A DNA stretch of 64,000 nucleotides. Origin: Austwickia sp. (lineage in GTDB: Bacteria > Actinomycetota > Actinomycetes > Actinomycetales > Dermatophilaceae). Below, piece after piece: positions 47,570 through 56,457 of this stretch. The position numbers and the translations under genes are program-made. The notes under the pieces are model-generated. The model was not told where the DNA came from. It saw nothing but the letters and a program-made list of their open reading frames with translations, and did not search any database. The stretch spans positions 4,216,001-4,280,000 of the forward strand of contig CP064985.1 in NCBI GenBank assembly GCA_016699675.1. The letters run 5' to 3'. Each line of letters begins with the position of its first letter. Position 1 is the stretch's first letter.

Positions 47570-48691
47570 GTGATCATCACCGGACTCCTGCTCGGCGCAC
47601 TCCTCGGCTTCGTTCTGCAACGTGGCCGGTTCTGCGTCACGGGCGCCTTCCGCGACGTCTTCGTCACCCGAAACACCCTCTGGCTCACCGCGTTTCTCCT
47701 CGTGATCGCCGTCCAGGCCGTCGGCCTGGCGATCCTGACCGCCACCGGCGTCGTCACCCCCAAGGTGGCGCCGCTGCCGCTACTCGGGGTGGTCATCGGC
47801 GGACTGATCTTCGGCTACGCCATCGTGATGGCCGGCGGTTGCGCGACCGGCACGTACTACCGCGCCGGCGAGGGCCTCGTCGGGAGCTGGCTGGCCCTCA
47901 TCGGATACGCCGGCACGAGCGCCGCGATGAAGTACGGCGTGCTGAAGCCGGTCAACGACGGGCTGCGCGGCATCACGGTGCCGGCCACGACGATCCACGG
48001 GACGCTGGGCATCGCCATGTGGCCGCTCCTCGTGGCCCTCGTCGTGGGGGTGGGCCTCGCGGTCCGCCATCACCTGCGCAAGCCGGCGGTCACCCTCGCC
48101 ACGCTTCCCCCGCGGCGGTCCGGTGCCATGCACCTCCTGCTCGAGCGCCGTTGGCACCCGTTCGCCACGGCGGTCGTGATCGGGCTCATCGCCATTGCGG
48201 CGTGGCCGCTGTCCACCGCGGCCGGGCGCAACGGCGGCCTCGGCATCACCACTCCCAGCGCCAACCTCACAAGCTACCTCGCCACCGCGCAGCCCAAGTA
48301 CCTCGACTGGGGCGTCATGCTGGTCGTCGGCATCCTCGCCGGCTCGTTCATCGCCGCGAAGGCGGCGGGCGAGTTCCGGGTTCGCGTCCCCGACGCCACC
48401 ATCGCGGTCCGCTCCACGATCGGCGGGGTGCTCATGGGCGTCGGCGCTTCCCTGGCGGGCGGCTGCACGATCGGCAACGCGATGGTCGAGACGGCGCAGT
48501 TCACCTGGCAGGGCTGGATCAGCTTCGCCGCGTTCCTGCTGGGCACCGGCCTGGCGGCGCGCGTCTACATCATGGGTCACCGCCGCTCGGGCGGCCCCGT
48601 GGCCGCGTCGGCCCCGCAGGCCGCGGTCGGCGCCGACGTCGCGAGTGGCGACGGTACGCCGAGCCGCCGCGCGGTTCTCACCCGGGTCTGA
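47570..48691 (+). CDS. tsuA: YeeE/YedE-family thiosulfate transporter
   Basis: A 373-residue membrane protein with about nine hydrophobic segments, of the TsuA/YeeE family that imports thiosulfate. Key cysteines sit in GRFCVTGAFRD (C22), MAGGCATGTYYRAG (C91, matching the functional Cys of characterised TsuA) and LAGGCTIGNAMV (C299). The GTG at 47570 has GGAG about nine bases upstream. It is followed by a TusA-like protein, as in the yeeE-yeeD pair. The C-terminal 40 residues are a disordered cytoplasmic tail. Confidence 0.9.
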   Translation: MIITGLLLGALLGFVLQRGRFCVTGAFRDVFVTRNTLWLTAFLLVIAVQAVGLAILTATGVVTPKVAPLPLLGVVIGGLIFGYAIVMAGGCATGTYYRAGEGLVGSWLALIGYAGTSAAMKYGVLKPVNDGLRGITVPATTIHGTLGIAMWPLLVALVVGVGLAVRHHLRKPAVTLATLPPRRSGAMHLLLERRWHPFATAVVIGLIAIAAWPLSTAAGRNGGLGITTPSANLTSYLATAQPKYLDWGVMLVVGILAGSFIAAKAAGEFRVRVPDATIAVRSTIGGVLMGVGASLAGGCTIGNAMVETAQFTWQGWISFAAFLLGTGLAARVYIMGHRRSGGPVAASAPQAAVGADVASGDGTPSRRAVLTRV

Positions 48692-48783
48692 GACCCCACC
48701 CGCCGTACCCGCGCAGTCCGCGACGACGCGTCCGAGCTGCGCGCCCGAGACCAACCCAGACAACGCGAGAAGGAGACGCCGAG

Positions 48784-49011
48784 ATGGCGACGTACACCCT
48801 GGACACCGCGGGCGAGGTCTGCCCGTTCCCCCTCGTCGAGGCCAAGCAGGCCATGGTCGAACTGGCCAGCGGCGACGAACTGGTGATCGACTTCGACTGC
48901 ACCCAGGCGACCGAGGCCATCCCGGCCTGGGCCGCCGGGGAGGGCTACCCGGTGACCCACTTCGACCGGACCGGCGACGCCAGCTGGACGATCACCGTGC
49001 AGAAGCCCTGA
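48784..49011 (+). CDS. tsuB: TusA/YeeD-family sulfur carrier protein
   Basis: A 75-residue sulfur-transfer protein with the family signature TAGEVCPFPLVEAKQAM, where the first Cys of CPxP carries sulfur. It lies 92 bp after the YeeE-type transporter; in characterised systems TsuB is required for thiosulfate use together with TsuA. AGGAGA is upstream of the ATG. Two hairpins follow. Confidence 0.92.
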   Translation: MATYTLDTAGEVCPFPLVEAKQAMVELASGDELVIDFDCTQATEAIPAWAAGEGYPVTHFDRTGDASWTITVQKP

Positions 49012-49013
49012 CC

Positions 49014-49034
49014 GTGGCGGCCTCCGGCCGCCAC
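49014..49034 (+). terminator. Terminator after tsuB
   Basis: gtggcggcc-tcc-ggccgccac, a perfect 9-bp stem starting two bases after the tsuB stop and followed by CTT. Confidence 0.7.
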
Positions 49035-49049
49035 CTTGGAGACGAACGC

Positions 49050-49088
49050 GGGCGGCCCCCGGGCATCATCGATGCTCAGGGGCCGCCC
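49050..49088. terminator. Bidirectional terminator between tsuB and nusB
   Basis: Outer arms gggcggcccc / ggggccgccc (10 bp) enclose an inner GCATC-ATC-GATGC stem. It lies between the convergent tsuB and nusB genes, 20 bp from the nusB stop, and can serve both. Confidence 0.75.
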
Positions 49089-49108
49089 GTCGGCGTGTCA
49101 CGTCGTCC

Positions 49109-49621
49109 TCAGCCGAGATCCAGCGTCGCCTTCACCTCGGCGATGCGCGAGAGCAAGCCGTTCACGAAGCTCGGCGACTCGTCCGTGGACAACGCCGTCG
49201 CCAGCTCGACGGCCTGCTGGGTCGCGACCGCATCCGGAACGTCGTCGTTGTAGAGGATCTCCCAGGTGCCGACGCGGAGCAGGGCCCGGTCGACCGCGGG
49301 CATCCGCTCCACCGACCAGCCTTGGCTGTAGGTGCCGAGCGCCTCATCGATCACGCGCCAATGCTCGACGACCCCCCGCACGATCTGCACGCTGTAGTCG
49401 CGCAGCGGAGCCTCCGTCACGGGGGCGGCGATCCGTTGCGTGACGAGGTCCGCCGCGTTCACGCCGCGCTGGTCGGCCTCGAACAACAGGTCCAGTGCGG
49501 CCCGACGAGCCTTGGTCCGCGACCCGGTCAGGGGCGCCCGTTCGGTGCCCTTCCGGCCACCCGGACCGGCCCCACCGGTGAGCCGTCCGCCGGTGGACTC
49601 AGCTCCGGAGGACGACGGCAT
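49109..49621 (-). CDS. nusB: Transcription antitermination protein NusB
   Basis: A 170-residue RNA-binding protein acting with NusE in rRNA antitermination. The helical core includes GSRTKARRAALDLLFEADQR, the VDRALLRVGTWEIL segment and NDDVPDAVATQQAVELA. The first 30 residues are a Gly/Ser-rich extension. The ATG overlaps the efp stop (TGATG). In many actinobacteria nusB is followed by pyrR; here 12 kb of accessory genes intervene. Confidence 0.94.
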   Translation of the reverse strand: MPSSSGAESTGGRLTGGAGPGGRKGTERAPLTGSRTKARRAALDLLFEADQRGVNAADLVTQRIAAPVTEAPLRDYSVQIVRGVVEHWRVIDEALGTYSQGWSVERMPAVDRALLRVGTWEILYNDDVPDAVATQQAVELATALSTDESPSFVNGLLSRIAEVKATLDLG

Positions 49622-50181
49622 CAGTTGACGCGACCGAGGTAGCTGCCGTCCCGGGTGTCGACCTTGACCTTCGTGCCCTGCTCCAGGAAGAGCGGCACCG
49701 CGATCTCCGCGCCGGTCTCCAGGGTGGCGGGCTTGGTGCCGCCGGTGGCGCGGTCCCCCTGTACGCCGGGCTCGGTGTAGGTGATGACGAGCTCGACCGA
49801 GGCGGGGAGTTCGACGAACAGCGGGGCGCCCTCGTGGGTGGCGACGATCGCCTCCTGGTTCTCCAGGAGGAATCGCTCGGCGTCGCCCACCACCGCGCTG
49901 CTCACGTGGAGCTGGTCGTAGGTCTTGCCGTCCATGAAGACGAAGTCGTCGCCGTCCTTGTACAGGTATTGCATCGTCCGCTTGTCGACATTGCTCGTCT
50001 CGACCTTGGTGCCGGCGTTGAACGTCTTGTCGACGACCTTGCCCGAGAGGACGTTCTTGAGCTTGGTGCGCACGAAGGCGCCGCCCTTGCCGGGCTTGAC
50101 GTGCTGGAACTCGATGACGGTCCAGAGCTGGCCGTCCAGGTTGAGCACGAGGCCGTTCTTGAGGTCGTTCGTGGTCGCCAC
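49621..50181 (-). CDS. efp: Translation elongation factor P
   Basis: A 186-residue three-domain protein that relieves ribosome stalling at polyproline. It begins MATTNDLKNGLVLNLDG and carries the tip-loop Lys (K32) in HVKPGKGGAF; the C-terminal OB domain ends VPLFLEQGTKVKVDTRDG. No EpmA-type modification gene is nearby. GTG start at 50181; the gene overlaps nusB. The abundance of Pro-rich linkers in the window makes EF-P function relevant here. Confidence 0.95.
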   Translation of the reverse strand: MATTNDLKNGLVLNLDGQLWTVIEFQHVKPGKGGAFVRTKLKNVLSGKVVDKTFNAGTKVETSNVDKRTMQYLYKDGDDFVFMDGKTYDQLHVSSAVVGDAERFLLENQEAIVATHEGAPLFVELPASVELVITYTEPGVQGDRATGGTKPATLETGAEIAVPLFLEQGTKVKVDTRDGSYLGRVN

Positions 50182-50417
50182 GGGGTTTCTCTCTGCTCGA
50201 TGGTCTTGATCCGGGGGCGATTCTACCGGCCGGCCCGTGGGGGCCGAACGGCCTCCGGGCCCGGTCGCCGCCGACGCGGCACGCCCCTTGCCCTCGGGTG
50301 GCTCGACCCGCGGGCGAGGCGCCTCGCCCGGCGCGCATCGCGTAGGGTCGAGGGTGCCCGCTTGGTCAATCCGGGCCGACGCGCGCAGCGTCTGGGCCCG
50401 CCCGTTGGGAGCCGCCC

Positions 50418-52301
50418 ATGTCCCGCCAGCGCCGCCCCCGCAGGGCGCAGACCGCGCTGGCCGCTGGCATGGTCGCTGCCCTGGCGGGCACGGGGCTGGC
50501 CGCGTGCAGCCGCGACGAACCGCCGCCCCCGGCTCCGTCGCCGCCGTCGGTCCCGCAGGCGCCCGCGGCGGTCACCAGCACCCCCACCTCGGGGGGCAAG
50601 GCCCCGATCCTCGTCAACGCCGTCGAACCGGCGCGCGCCCTGCTCCCCGCGACCATCAGTGACGAATACGGCCAGCGGGTCGGCTCGCTCATCTACCGGG
50701 GCCTGCTCCGGTACGACGCGAAGGGTCGCCTGGTCAACGAGGTGGCCGAGGACATCGCCGCGGAGGGGCCCACGCTCTACCGGGTGCGGGTGCGCAAGGG
50801 CTGGTTCTTCGGCAACGGCGAACCGGTCACGGCCGCGTCCTTCGTCGATGCCTGGAACTTCGCGGCCTCCCCCGCCTGCAGACAACTGAACGCCGCGGCG
50901 TTCGCCCCGATCGCGGGCTTCCGTGCGCTGCGTGGCCTGCCCGAGCCACCGACCGCCACACCCACCGGCACCGCCCAGCCCACCGCCGGTTCCACGACCG
51001 CCCCCAGCGCGTCGCCCACAGGTGCCGAGCCGGGTCCGACCGTGAGCGGCACGCCGAGCGCGAGCGGCTCCCCCACGGCGCCCGTGGCCGCCCCCGCCCC
51101 GAGCTTGCCCGATGTGCCGGACACCCCCTGCGGACCGACCGCCCGTCGGCAGCTGGCCGGGCTGCGGGTCGTCGACGACCTCGAATTCACCGTGCGCCTC
51201 GCCCAACCCGACGCGACGTTCCGCGACCGGCTCGCCACGCTGGCCTATGCGCCGCTGCCCCGCGTCGCCCTGGCCGACCCGGCCTCGGCGGCGACGGCGC
51301 CGATCGGCAACGGCCCCTACCAGTTGGCCGGCGGGTGGTCCGACGGTCGAGAGCTCCGGCTGATCCCCAACGCCTCCTACTCCGGCAGCGATCCGGCGCA
51401 CAACGGCGGCGTCACGTTCCGGTTCTTCCCCGACCCCGCGATGTCCTATCAGGCGCTCCAGCGCGGCCAACTCGAGGTGCTCGACGACACGCCTCTCACG
51501 GCGCTCGGCCGCTACAAGTCCGACCTGGGGTTCCGGGCCGCGAACCAGCCCATCGGCGCCGCGTCGAGCCTGGTGTTTCCGATGGCCGCGCCGGGCTGGG
51601 CCACGCGCGAGGGGCTCCAGCTGCGTCGGGCCATCTCCCGGGCCATCGACCGCAAGGGGCTGGCCGAGGGTCTGTACGCCGGCACCCGCACCCCCGCCGG
51701 TGACCTGGCCGCCCCCGGGGTCTCCGGCTACGCGCCCGACCTGTGCGGGGACTACTGCAGCCACGACCCGAAGGCCGCCGCGGAGCTGTTGCCCCCGGCC
51801 TCGCCCGTGCCGCCGCTGGAGATCGCCTACAGCCCCGAGGAGGGCGGCCTGCCGGCCGTGCAGGCGCTCTGCGGAGCGATCACCAGCGCGCTGCGGATCA
51901 GCTGCAGCCCGCACGCCGTACCGCGCGATCCCGCGACCGGCGCCACCCTGGCCACCGCCGCCGCGCGGCACGAACTGACGATCCCCATGCTCTCGACCCA
52001 CCGGATGGCGCGGCCCGACCTCGGAGGCTTCCTGTCCCCCCGGTTCCTCGCCGGCAGCACGGAGAACCCCAGCGGGTACGCCGGCGCCGCGGCCCAGGCC
52101 CTGCTGGCCAAGGCTGCGGCGACCACGGACGGGGACGCTCGGATGGCCGTCTACCGCGACGCCGAGAAGGCCATCCTGGCCGACCTCCCCGAGATCCCGC
52201 TCTGGTATGTCAACGCCACCACCGGGGCGGCGGCTCACATGCAGCAGGTGAGAATCGACGTGTTCGGGGTGCCGATCTACACCGAACTCAACCGCTCCTA
52301 A
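50418..52301 (+). CDS. Orphan ABC-type peptide-binding lipoprotein (SBP family 5)
   Basis: A 627-residue extracellular solute-binding protein of the DppA/OppA type. Signal peptide ends in a lipobox GLAAC (C30). The SBP_bac_5 fold is visible from about 62: YRVRVRKGWFFGNGEPVTAASFVDAW, LRLIPNASY and LRRAISRAIDRKGLAEGLYAGT. A Pro/Thr/Ser-rich insert of about 60 residues (178-237) interrupts the domain. No permease or ATPase genes are present nearby, so it either feeds a distant transporter or has a sensing role. An IS element is inserted 21 bp after its stop. Confidence 0.87.
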   Translation: MSRQRRPRRAQTALAAGMVAALAGTGLAACSRDEPPPPAPSPPSVPQAPAAVTSTPTSGGKAPILVNAVEPARALLPATISDEYGQRVGSLIYRGLLRYDAKGRLVNEVAEDIAAEGPTLYRVRVRKGWFFGNGEPVTAASFVDAWNFAASPACRQLNAAAFAPIAGFRALRGLPEPPTATPTGTAQPTAGSTTAPSASPTGAEPGPTVSGTPSASGSPTAPVAAPAPSLPDVPDTPCGPTARRQLAGLRVVDDLEFTVRLAQPDATFRDRLATLAYAPLPRVALADPASAATAPIGNGPYQLAGGWSDGRELRLIPNASYSGSDPAHNGGVTFRFFPDPAMSYQALQRGQLEVLDDTPLTALGRYKSDLGFRAANQPIGAASSLVFPMAAPGWATREGLQLRRAISRAIDRKGLAEGLYAGTRTPAGDLAAPGVSGYAPDLCGDYCSHDPKAAAELLPPASPVPPLEIAYSPEEGGLPAVQALCGAITSALRISCSPHAVPRDPATGATLATAAARHELTIPMLSTHRMARPDLGGFLSPRFLAGSTENPSGYAGAAAQALLAKAAATTDGDARMAVYRDAEKAILADLPEIPLWYVNATTGAAAHMQQVRIDVFGVPIYTELNRS

Positions 52302-52317
52302 CCGCGTCGGCCCCTCC

Positions 52318-52322
52318 TTAAG
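52318..52322. repeat. Target-site duplication, left copy
   Basis: TTAAG directly abuts the left inverted repeat and recurs at 54015-54019 after the right one. Confidence 0.85.
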
Positions 52323-54014
52323 CCTCGATCCACCGATGGCCGGGATGGGGTGAGTCATCGTGGTCGTCGTGGGGGCGAGGGTGCTGGGACGCGACGGTCT
52401 TCCGGACCTGGGTGTCCGGGGTGTTCCACGGTGGTCTTCGGGTCGCGCAGCGGTGGCTGCTGGGTGGTCAGGCCGCGAGGGCGGACGGCGGATCGCTGAC
52501 TCGGTCGAACAGCGTGGTCCAGGCGGCCTCCCAGGGCCAGGACCGGGGTAGGTGCAGGGTGACGCGTCGGGCTGAGGACGCGATTCGGGCTGGGACGTTG
52601 ATCAGCTTGCGGCGCAGGGTCTTGGTGGTCGCGCGTGCGAGGTCGGGTGCTGCAAGGGTGCCGGCGGCGCGGGTGAGGTTGAACGCGATGACCGCGAGCA
52701 CAAGCCATGCGGCGTTGGCGTTGAAGACCCCGGACGGCAGGTGTGCCAGCGCTGAGTGCTTCAGGTCGGCGTGGACCTGTTCGATGACCGCGTGATGGCG
52801 GTGGGTCTTGTCCGCGGTGACGGTGTCGAGGACAGCAGGGTCGGCGGTGGTGAAGAACGCGTGGAAGCGCCAGGTGTCGAACAGCGTGTCCTGACCGGCT
52901 GCCTTGTTCTTCTCGGCGTTGAAGTCCGGGATCCGGCGCACGATCAGGCGGCCCGGCACCCGCTCGGCCTTCTTGGCCGAGGTGAACGCGGTGAACGGCA
53001 CTTCGGCGACCTCTGCCCGAGAGATCCACTTGCCTGTCTCTTCGTCGAAGATGGCGTCGGTGTACTCAATCGCCGTCCAGGCGTGGTCATCGATGCTGGC
53101 TATCGCCTTCTTGACGGTGGGATTCATCCGTACGGTCACCGAAACCGCGGCGCCGCCGTTGAGGGCGGCGTGGACCGGCCCGCGGCCGTAGAACGCCGAG
53201 TCCATCCGCACCAGCACTGGCCGGGCCTTGCCGAGCAGCCGCCGGGTCGTCCGAACCGCGTCACCGACCAGTCGCTTCGCACCACGAGGTGACCCGGCCG
53301 AGCCCTTGCGCAGCCGCTGGGCCACGATCACCGGCGCCGTGGCTGGCGTCGCGAGCGTGGCGAGCAGTGCGTTGAGCCCGCGGACACCGGAGTAGCCGAA
53401 CCCGGCGCCCTGCTTGGCGTAGCCGTGGACCTCGATGATCGTGTCGTCGACATCGAGCAGCGCGTATCCCAACGTGTCGGACTCGACCGTGGTGGCCGCT
53501 CCCAGCAGGCCGGTGAGCCCAGCGATCGCGATGAGGAACCGGGAGGCGACGGCGTCGAGCTGGCGGACGTGGCCGAAGGTGAATGAGCGCAGGAACGAGC
53601 CCAGCGTGGAGGGCGCATACGCCTTCGCGAAGAGCCGGCTCATCCCACCGTGGCGCAGCAGCGCCATATCGTCGATTGAGTCCGCACCGGCGACCATCCC
53701 GGCCACCAGCGAGGCGACCTTCAGGCCGGCGTTCGCGCCCTTGTCGGTTGGCACCGTGAGGTGTTCATCAGCCAGGTCACGCAGCCCAGCACGATCGGCC
53801 AACGCCATGACCGGGACCAGCCCGCCGGCCGACACGAGATTCGGATCGTCGAACGCCACCGAGGTTCGACCAACGGTGTGAGAGAGTCGCATCTTGAAGA
53901 TGCCCTCCTGAGCGGGGTGGTTTGGTTCCGTCGCAAGTCCCAAACTCCCAGCCCAGAAGGGCTTCTTCGCGTAACGGCACGCTCAACACCTCAAAGTCGA
54001 TCGGTGGATCGAGG
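52323..54014 (-). mobile_element. Complete IS1380-family insertion sequence
   Basis: A 1692-bp element bounded by perfect 15-bp terminal inverted repeats (cctcgatccaccgat at 52323-52337 and its complement at 54000-54014) and flanked by a 5-bp TTAAG duplication. It contains one full-length transposase gene. The intact duplication and open frame indicate a recent insertion. It landed between the peptide-binding lipoprotein and the histidine kinase gene, whose start is 90 bp beyond the right end. Confidence 0.93.
52468..53892 (-). CDS. IS1380-family transposase
   Basis: A 474-residue DDE transposase. The N-terminus MRLSHTVGRTSVAFDDPNLV is characteristic of the family; acidic catalytic candidates lie in LLDVDDTIIEVHG, VRMDSAFYG and HAVIEQVHADLKHS. 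The ATG at 53892 gives the family N-terminus; the frame continues 17 codons further up. No frameshift or internal stop, so probably active. Confidence 0.93.
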   Translation of the reverse strand: MRLSHTVGRTSVAFDDPNLVSAGGLVPVMALADRAGLRDLADEHLTVPTDKGANAGLKVASLVAGMVAGADSIDDMALLRHGGMSRLFAKAYAPSTLGSFLRSFTFGHVRQLDAVASRFLIAIAGLTGLLGAATTVESDTLGYALLDVDDTIIEVHGYAKQGAGFGYSGVRGLNALLATLATPATAPVIVAQRLRKGSAGSPRGAKRLVGDAVRTTRRLLGKARPVLVRMDSAFYGRGPVHAALNGGAAVSVTVRMNPTVKKAIASIDDHAWTAIEYTDAIFDEETGKWISRAEVAEVPFTAFTSAKKAERVPGRLIVRRIPDFNAEKNKAAGQDTLFDTWRFHAFFTTADPAVLDTVTADKTHRHHAVIEQVHADLKHSALAHLPSGVFNANAAWLVLAVIAFNLTRAAGTLAAPDLARATTKTLRRKLINVPARIASSARRVTLHLPRSWPWEAAWTTLFDRVSDPPSALAA

Positions 54015-54019
54015 TTAAG
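54015..54019. repeat. Target-site duplication, right copy
   Basis: TTAAG next to the right inverted repeat, matching the left copy at 52318-52322. Confidence 0.85.
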
Positions 54020-54103
54020 TCGGCTGCGGACAGGCGAAGGGACCGCTGCGGCCCCGACGATCGACGCTGTCCGCTGGCCACCGCGCGGATTTAGGCTGAC
54101 CGC

Positions 54104-55311
54104 ATGTCGAGCGCCCCGACCGCCGCACCGTTGCGGTGGTGGTCGCAGGCGTGGCGGTACGCCGTCGCGGTCGGCATCGCGGTCCTCGGCGTGGGCACCG
54201 TCGGCAGCGCGGCGCCGGACTACGCGCGCAACACCCACGGCCTGGTCGGGTTGGACCTGCTGCTGGGGGTGGCTTCGCTCGTGCTCCTCGGCTGGCGCCG
54301 CCGCTGGCCCCTGGCGGTCGCGGCGGCGATCACCGCCGCCGGCGCCGTGTCCGTTTCCTCGACCGGGCCGTGGACGGTCGCCGTGGCGTCACTGGCCACG
54401 CGGCGCCGCTGGTGGGAGATCCTGCCCATCCTGGCCCTGACGATGGCGGCCCAGTCGACGGTGTCCGCGTTGTATCCCGACCCGGGCACGGATCACGGTC
54501 TGACGATGCTGATGACGCTCCTCTCGGCGATCGTCATCATCGCCCTGGGCGCCTACACCGGCGCGCGCCGGGACCTCGTGACCTCGCTGTGGGAGCGGGC
54601 GGAGACGGCCGAGCGGGAGCAGAGCGCCCGAGTCCTGCAGGCACGCACGGCCGAGCGGGCGGCGATCGCCCGCGAGATGCACGACGTGCTGGCCCACCGG
54701 ATCTCCCAGGTCGCCATGCACGCGGGCGCGCTGGCCTATCGGGACGACCTGACCCCCGAGCAGACCCGCGACGCCGCCGAGACCATCCAACGCACCGCGC
54801 ACCAGGCGCTGGTGGAGCTGCGGGGCGTCCTCGGCGTACTGCGCTCCGGGGCGGTGCTCGACGCAGCCGGCCTGCCGGCTCGCCCCCAGCCGACGCCGGC
54901 TGACCTGGATGACCTCGTCGCGGAGCTGCGGAGCGCCGGCAGCACTGTTCACGTGCAGGACGAGCGCAGCTCGGGGGTGAGCCCACCCCCGCTGGTCGCG
55001 CGGCACGGCTACCGGATCCTGCAGGAGGCGTGCACCAATGCTCGCAAGCACGCCCCGGGGGCGCCGATCTGGATCGGTCTGTCCGGAGCCCCCGGCGGCG
55101 ACCTCGTCGTCGAGGTGGTCAACCTGACCCGGCGTACGCCGCCGCGCCCAATCCACCCGCCGTACCCGCCGCCCCCGGCGCCGGGCTGGGCCTCGTCGGC
55201 CTCGCCGAGCGCGCCGAACTCGTCGGCGGTCGCCTGACGGCCGGTCCCACGGGGGGCGGCCGGTTCCGGGTTTGCGCCGAACTACCTTGGCCGACAGAGG
55301 AGCAGCGATGA
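54104..55311 (+). pseudogene. NarL-type sensor histidine kinase, frameshifted near the C-terminus
   Basis: The frame from ATG 54104 encodes four or five membrane helices, a HisKA_3 phosphoacceptor (AIAREMHDVLAHRISQ) and the N-box region (YRILQEACTNARKHAPG). After VVEVVN, near 55123, the frame runs into a Pro-rich tail and stops at 55237. The missing ATP-binding end (GAGLGLVGLAERAELVGG to ELPWPTEEQR) lies in the frame one base earlier and ends at 55311, overlapping the response-regulator ATG. Adding one C in AACCTG restores a full protein of about 402 residues. It is either a true one-base deletion or a sequencing error. Confidence 0.85.
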
Positions 55312-55966
55312 CCGATCCCCCCGCTGCCGAGCCCACGATCCGGCTGCTGCTGGTCGACGACGACGCGCTGGTGCGCGCGGGGCTCCGGCTGATCCTCGGC
55401 GGGAGCCCGGACCTGGAGGTCGTCGGCGAGGCCGGGGACGGCGTCGCCGGGCTGGCCGAGGCCGACCGGCTGCGCCCGGACATTGTCCTGATGGACGTGC
55501 GAATGCCCCGCAAGGACGGCCTGACCGCCACCCGCGAGCTGCTCGCCCGCCCGGGGGCACCCAAGGTGATCGTGCTGACCACGTTCGACGCCGACGAACT
55601 CGTGCTCAGGCGCGGGCGGCCGGCGCCTCGGGGTTCCTGCTCAAGGACACCCACCCCAGGGACATGATCGCCGCGATCCGGGCGGTACGCCGCGGCGAGC
55701 ACACCCTCTCCCCCACGGTCATGGCCCAGGTCATCGCCGCGGCCACGGCGAGCGCCCAGGACGGTGCCGCCATCGCCACCCTCACCGACCGGGAGCGAGA
55801 GGTGGCTTGCGCCGTCGGCCGCGGCCTGGCCAACGCGGAGATCGCCGAGACGCTGTTCATGAGCGTGGCCACCGTGAAGGGCCACGTGGGGCACCTCTTC
55901 GAGAAGCTGGGGGTCGACAACCGGGTCCAGGTCGCGCTGCTCGTGCACGACGCCGGGTTGTCCTGA
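55308..55966 (+). pseudogene. LuxR/NarL-type response regulator, frameshifted in the receiver domain
   Basis: The ATG at 55308 opens a receiver domain (LLLVDDDALVRAGL, phosphoacceptor Asp in IVLMDVRMPRKDG, VLTTFDADE). Near 55608 the frame shifts; the continuation GASGFLLKDTHPRD and the LuxR helix-turn-helix (LTDREREVACAVGRG to VATVKGHVGHLFEKLG) lie one base earlier and end at 55966. One extra G in CAGGCG would restore about 219 residues. As the adjacent kinase gene shows the same kind of lesion, the whole two-component system is inactive or both are read errors. Confidence 0.85.
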
Positions 55967-56075
55967 GCGCTGGCTTGAGCGGAAAAAATCGGGTCGGCTC
56001 AGCGCGGCGTTGTCGATTCCGGCCTCCCCCGTACGTCGAGAGGCGTCACCACCGAATCACTCTGGAAGGACGATC

Positions 56076-56438
56076 ATGACCACCTACATGCTCAGCCTGA
56101 TCGACACCGAGGCCTGGTACGACGCCAACGCCGAGGAGTTCGCGGCGGAGATGAAGCTGCACGAGGACTTCGCCGCCGCCGTCGCGGCCGCGGGATGCCA
56201 GATCACCGGCGGGGCGGTGCTGCAGCCGCAGGCGACGGCGACGACCGTGCACCGCGGCGACGGCCAGATCAGCATCACCGACGGCCCCTTCATCGAGGCC
56301 AAGGAGGTCATCGGCGGCTACTACCTCATCGAGGCCCCGGACCTAGACGCCGCCGTCAAGCTCGCGCAGATCTGCCCCTCGGCCCACGTCGAGGTGCGCC
56401 CGCTGATGGTGCTCCCGGGCGCCGAGAACCCCTCCTGA
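56076..56438 (+). CDS. DGPF/YCII-family protein linked to ECF42 sigma factor
   Basis: A 120-residue cytoplasmic protein with the DGPFIEAKEVIGGYYLIE motif of the DGPF (PhnB/YCII-like) family. Biochemical function unknown. Such proteins are the conserved partners of ECF42 sigma factors, and here the sigma gene begins 20 bp downstream. GGAAGGA lies before the ATG. It could be the sigma factor's effector or product. Confidence 0.9.
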   Translation: MTTYMLSLIDTEAWYDANAEEFAAEMKLHEDFAAAVAAAGCQITGGAVLQPQATATTVHRGDGQISITDGPFIEAKEVIGGYYLIEAPDLDAAVKLAQICPSAHVEVRPLMVLPGAENPS

Positions 56439-56457
56439 GGCCGACCCCGGCGCGGAG

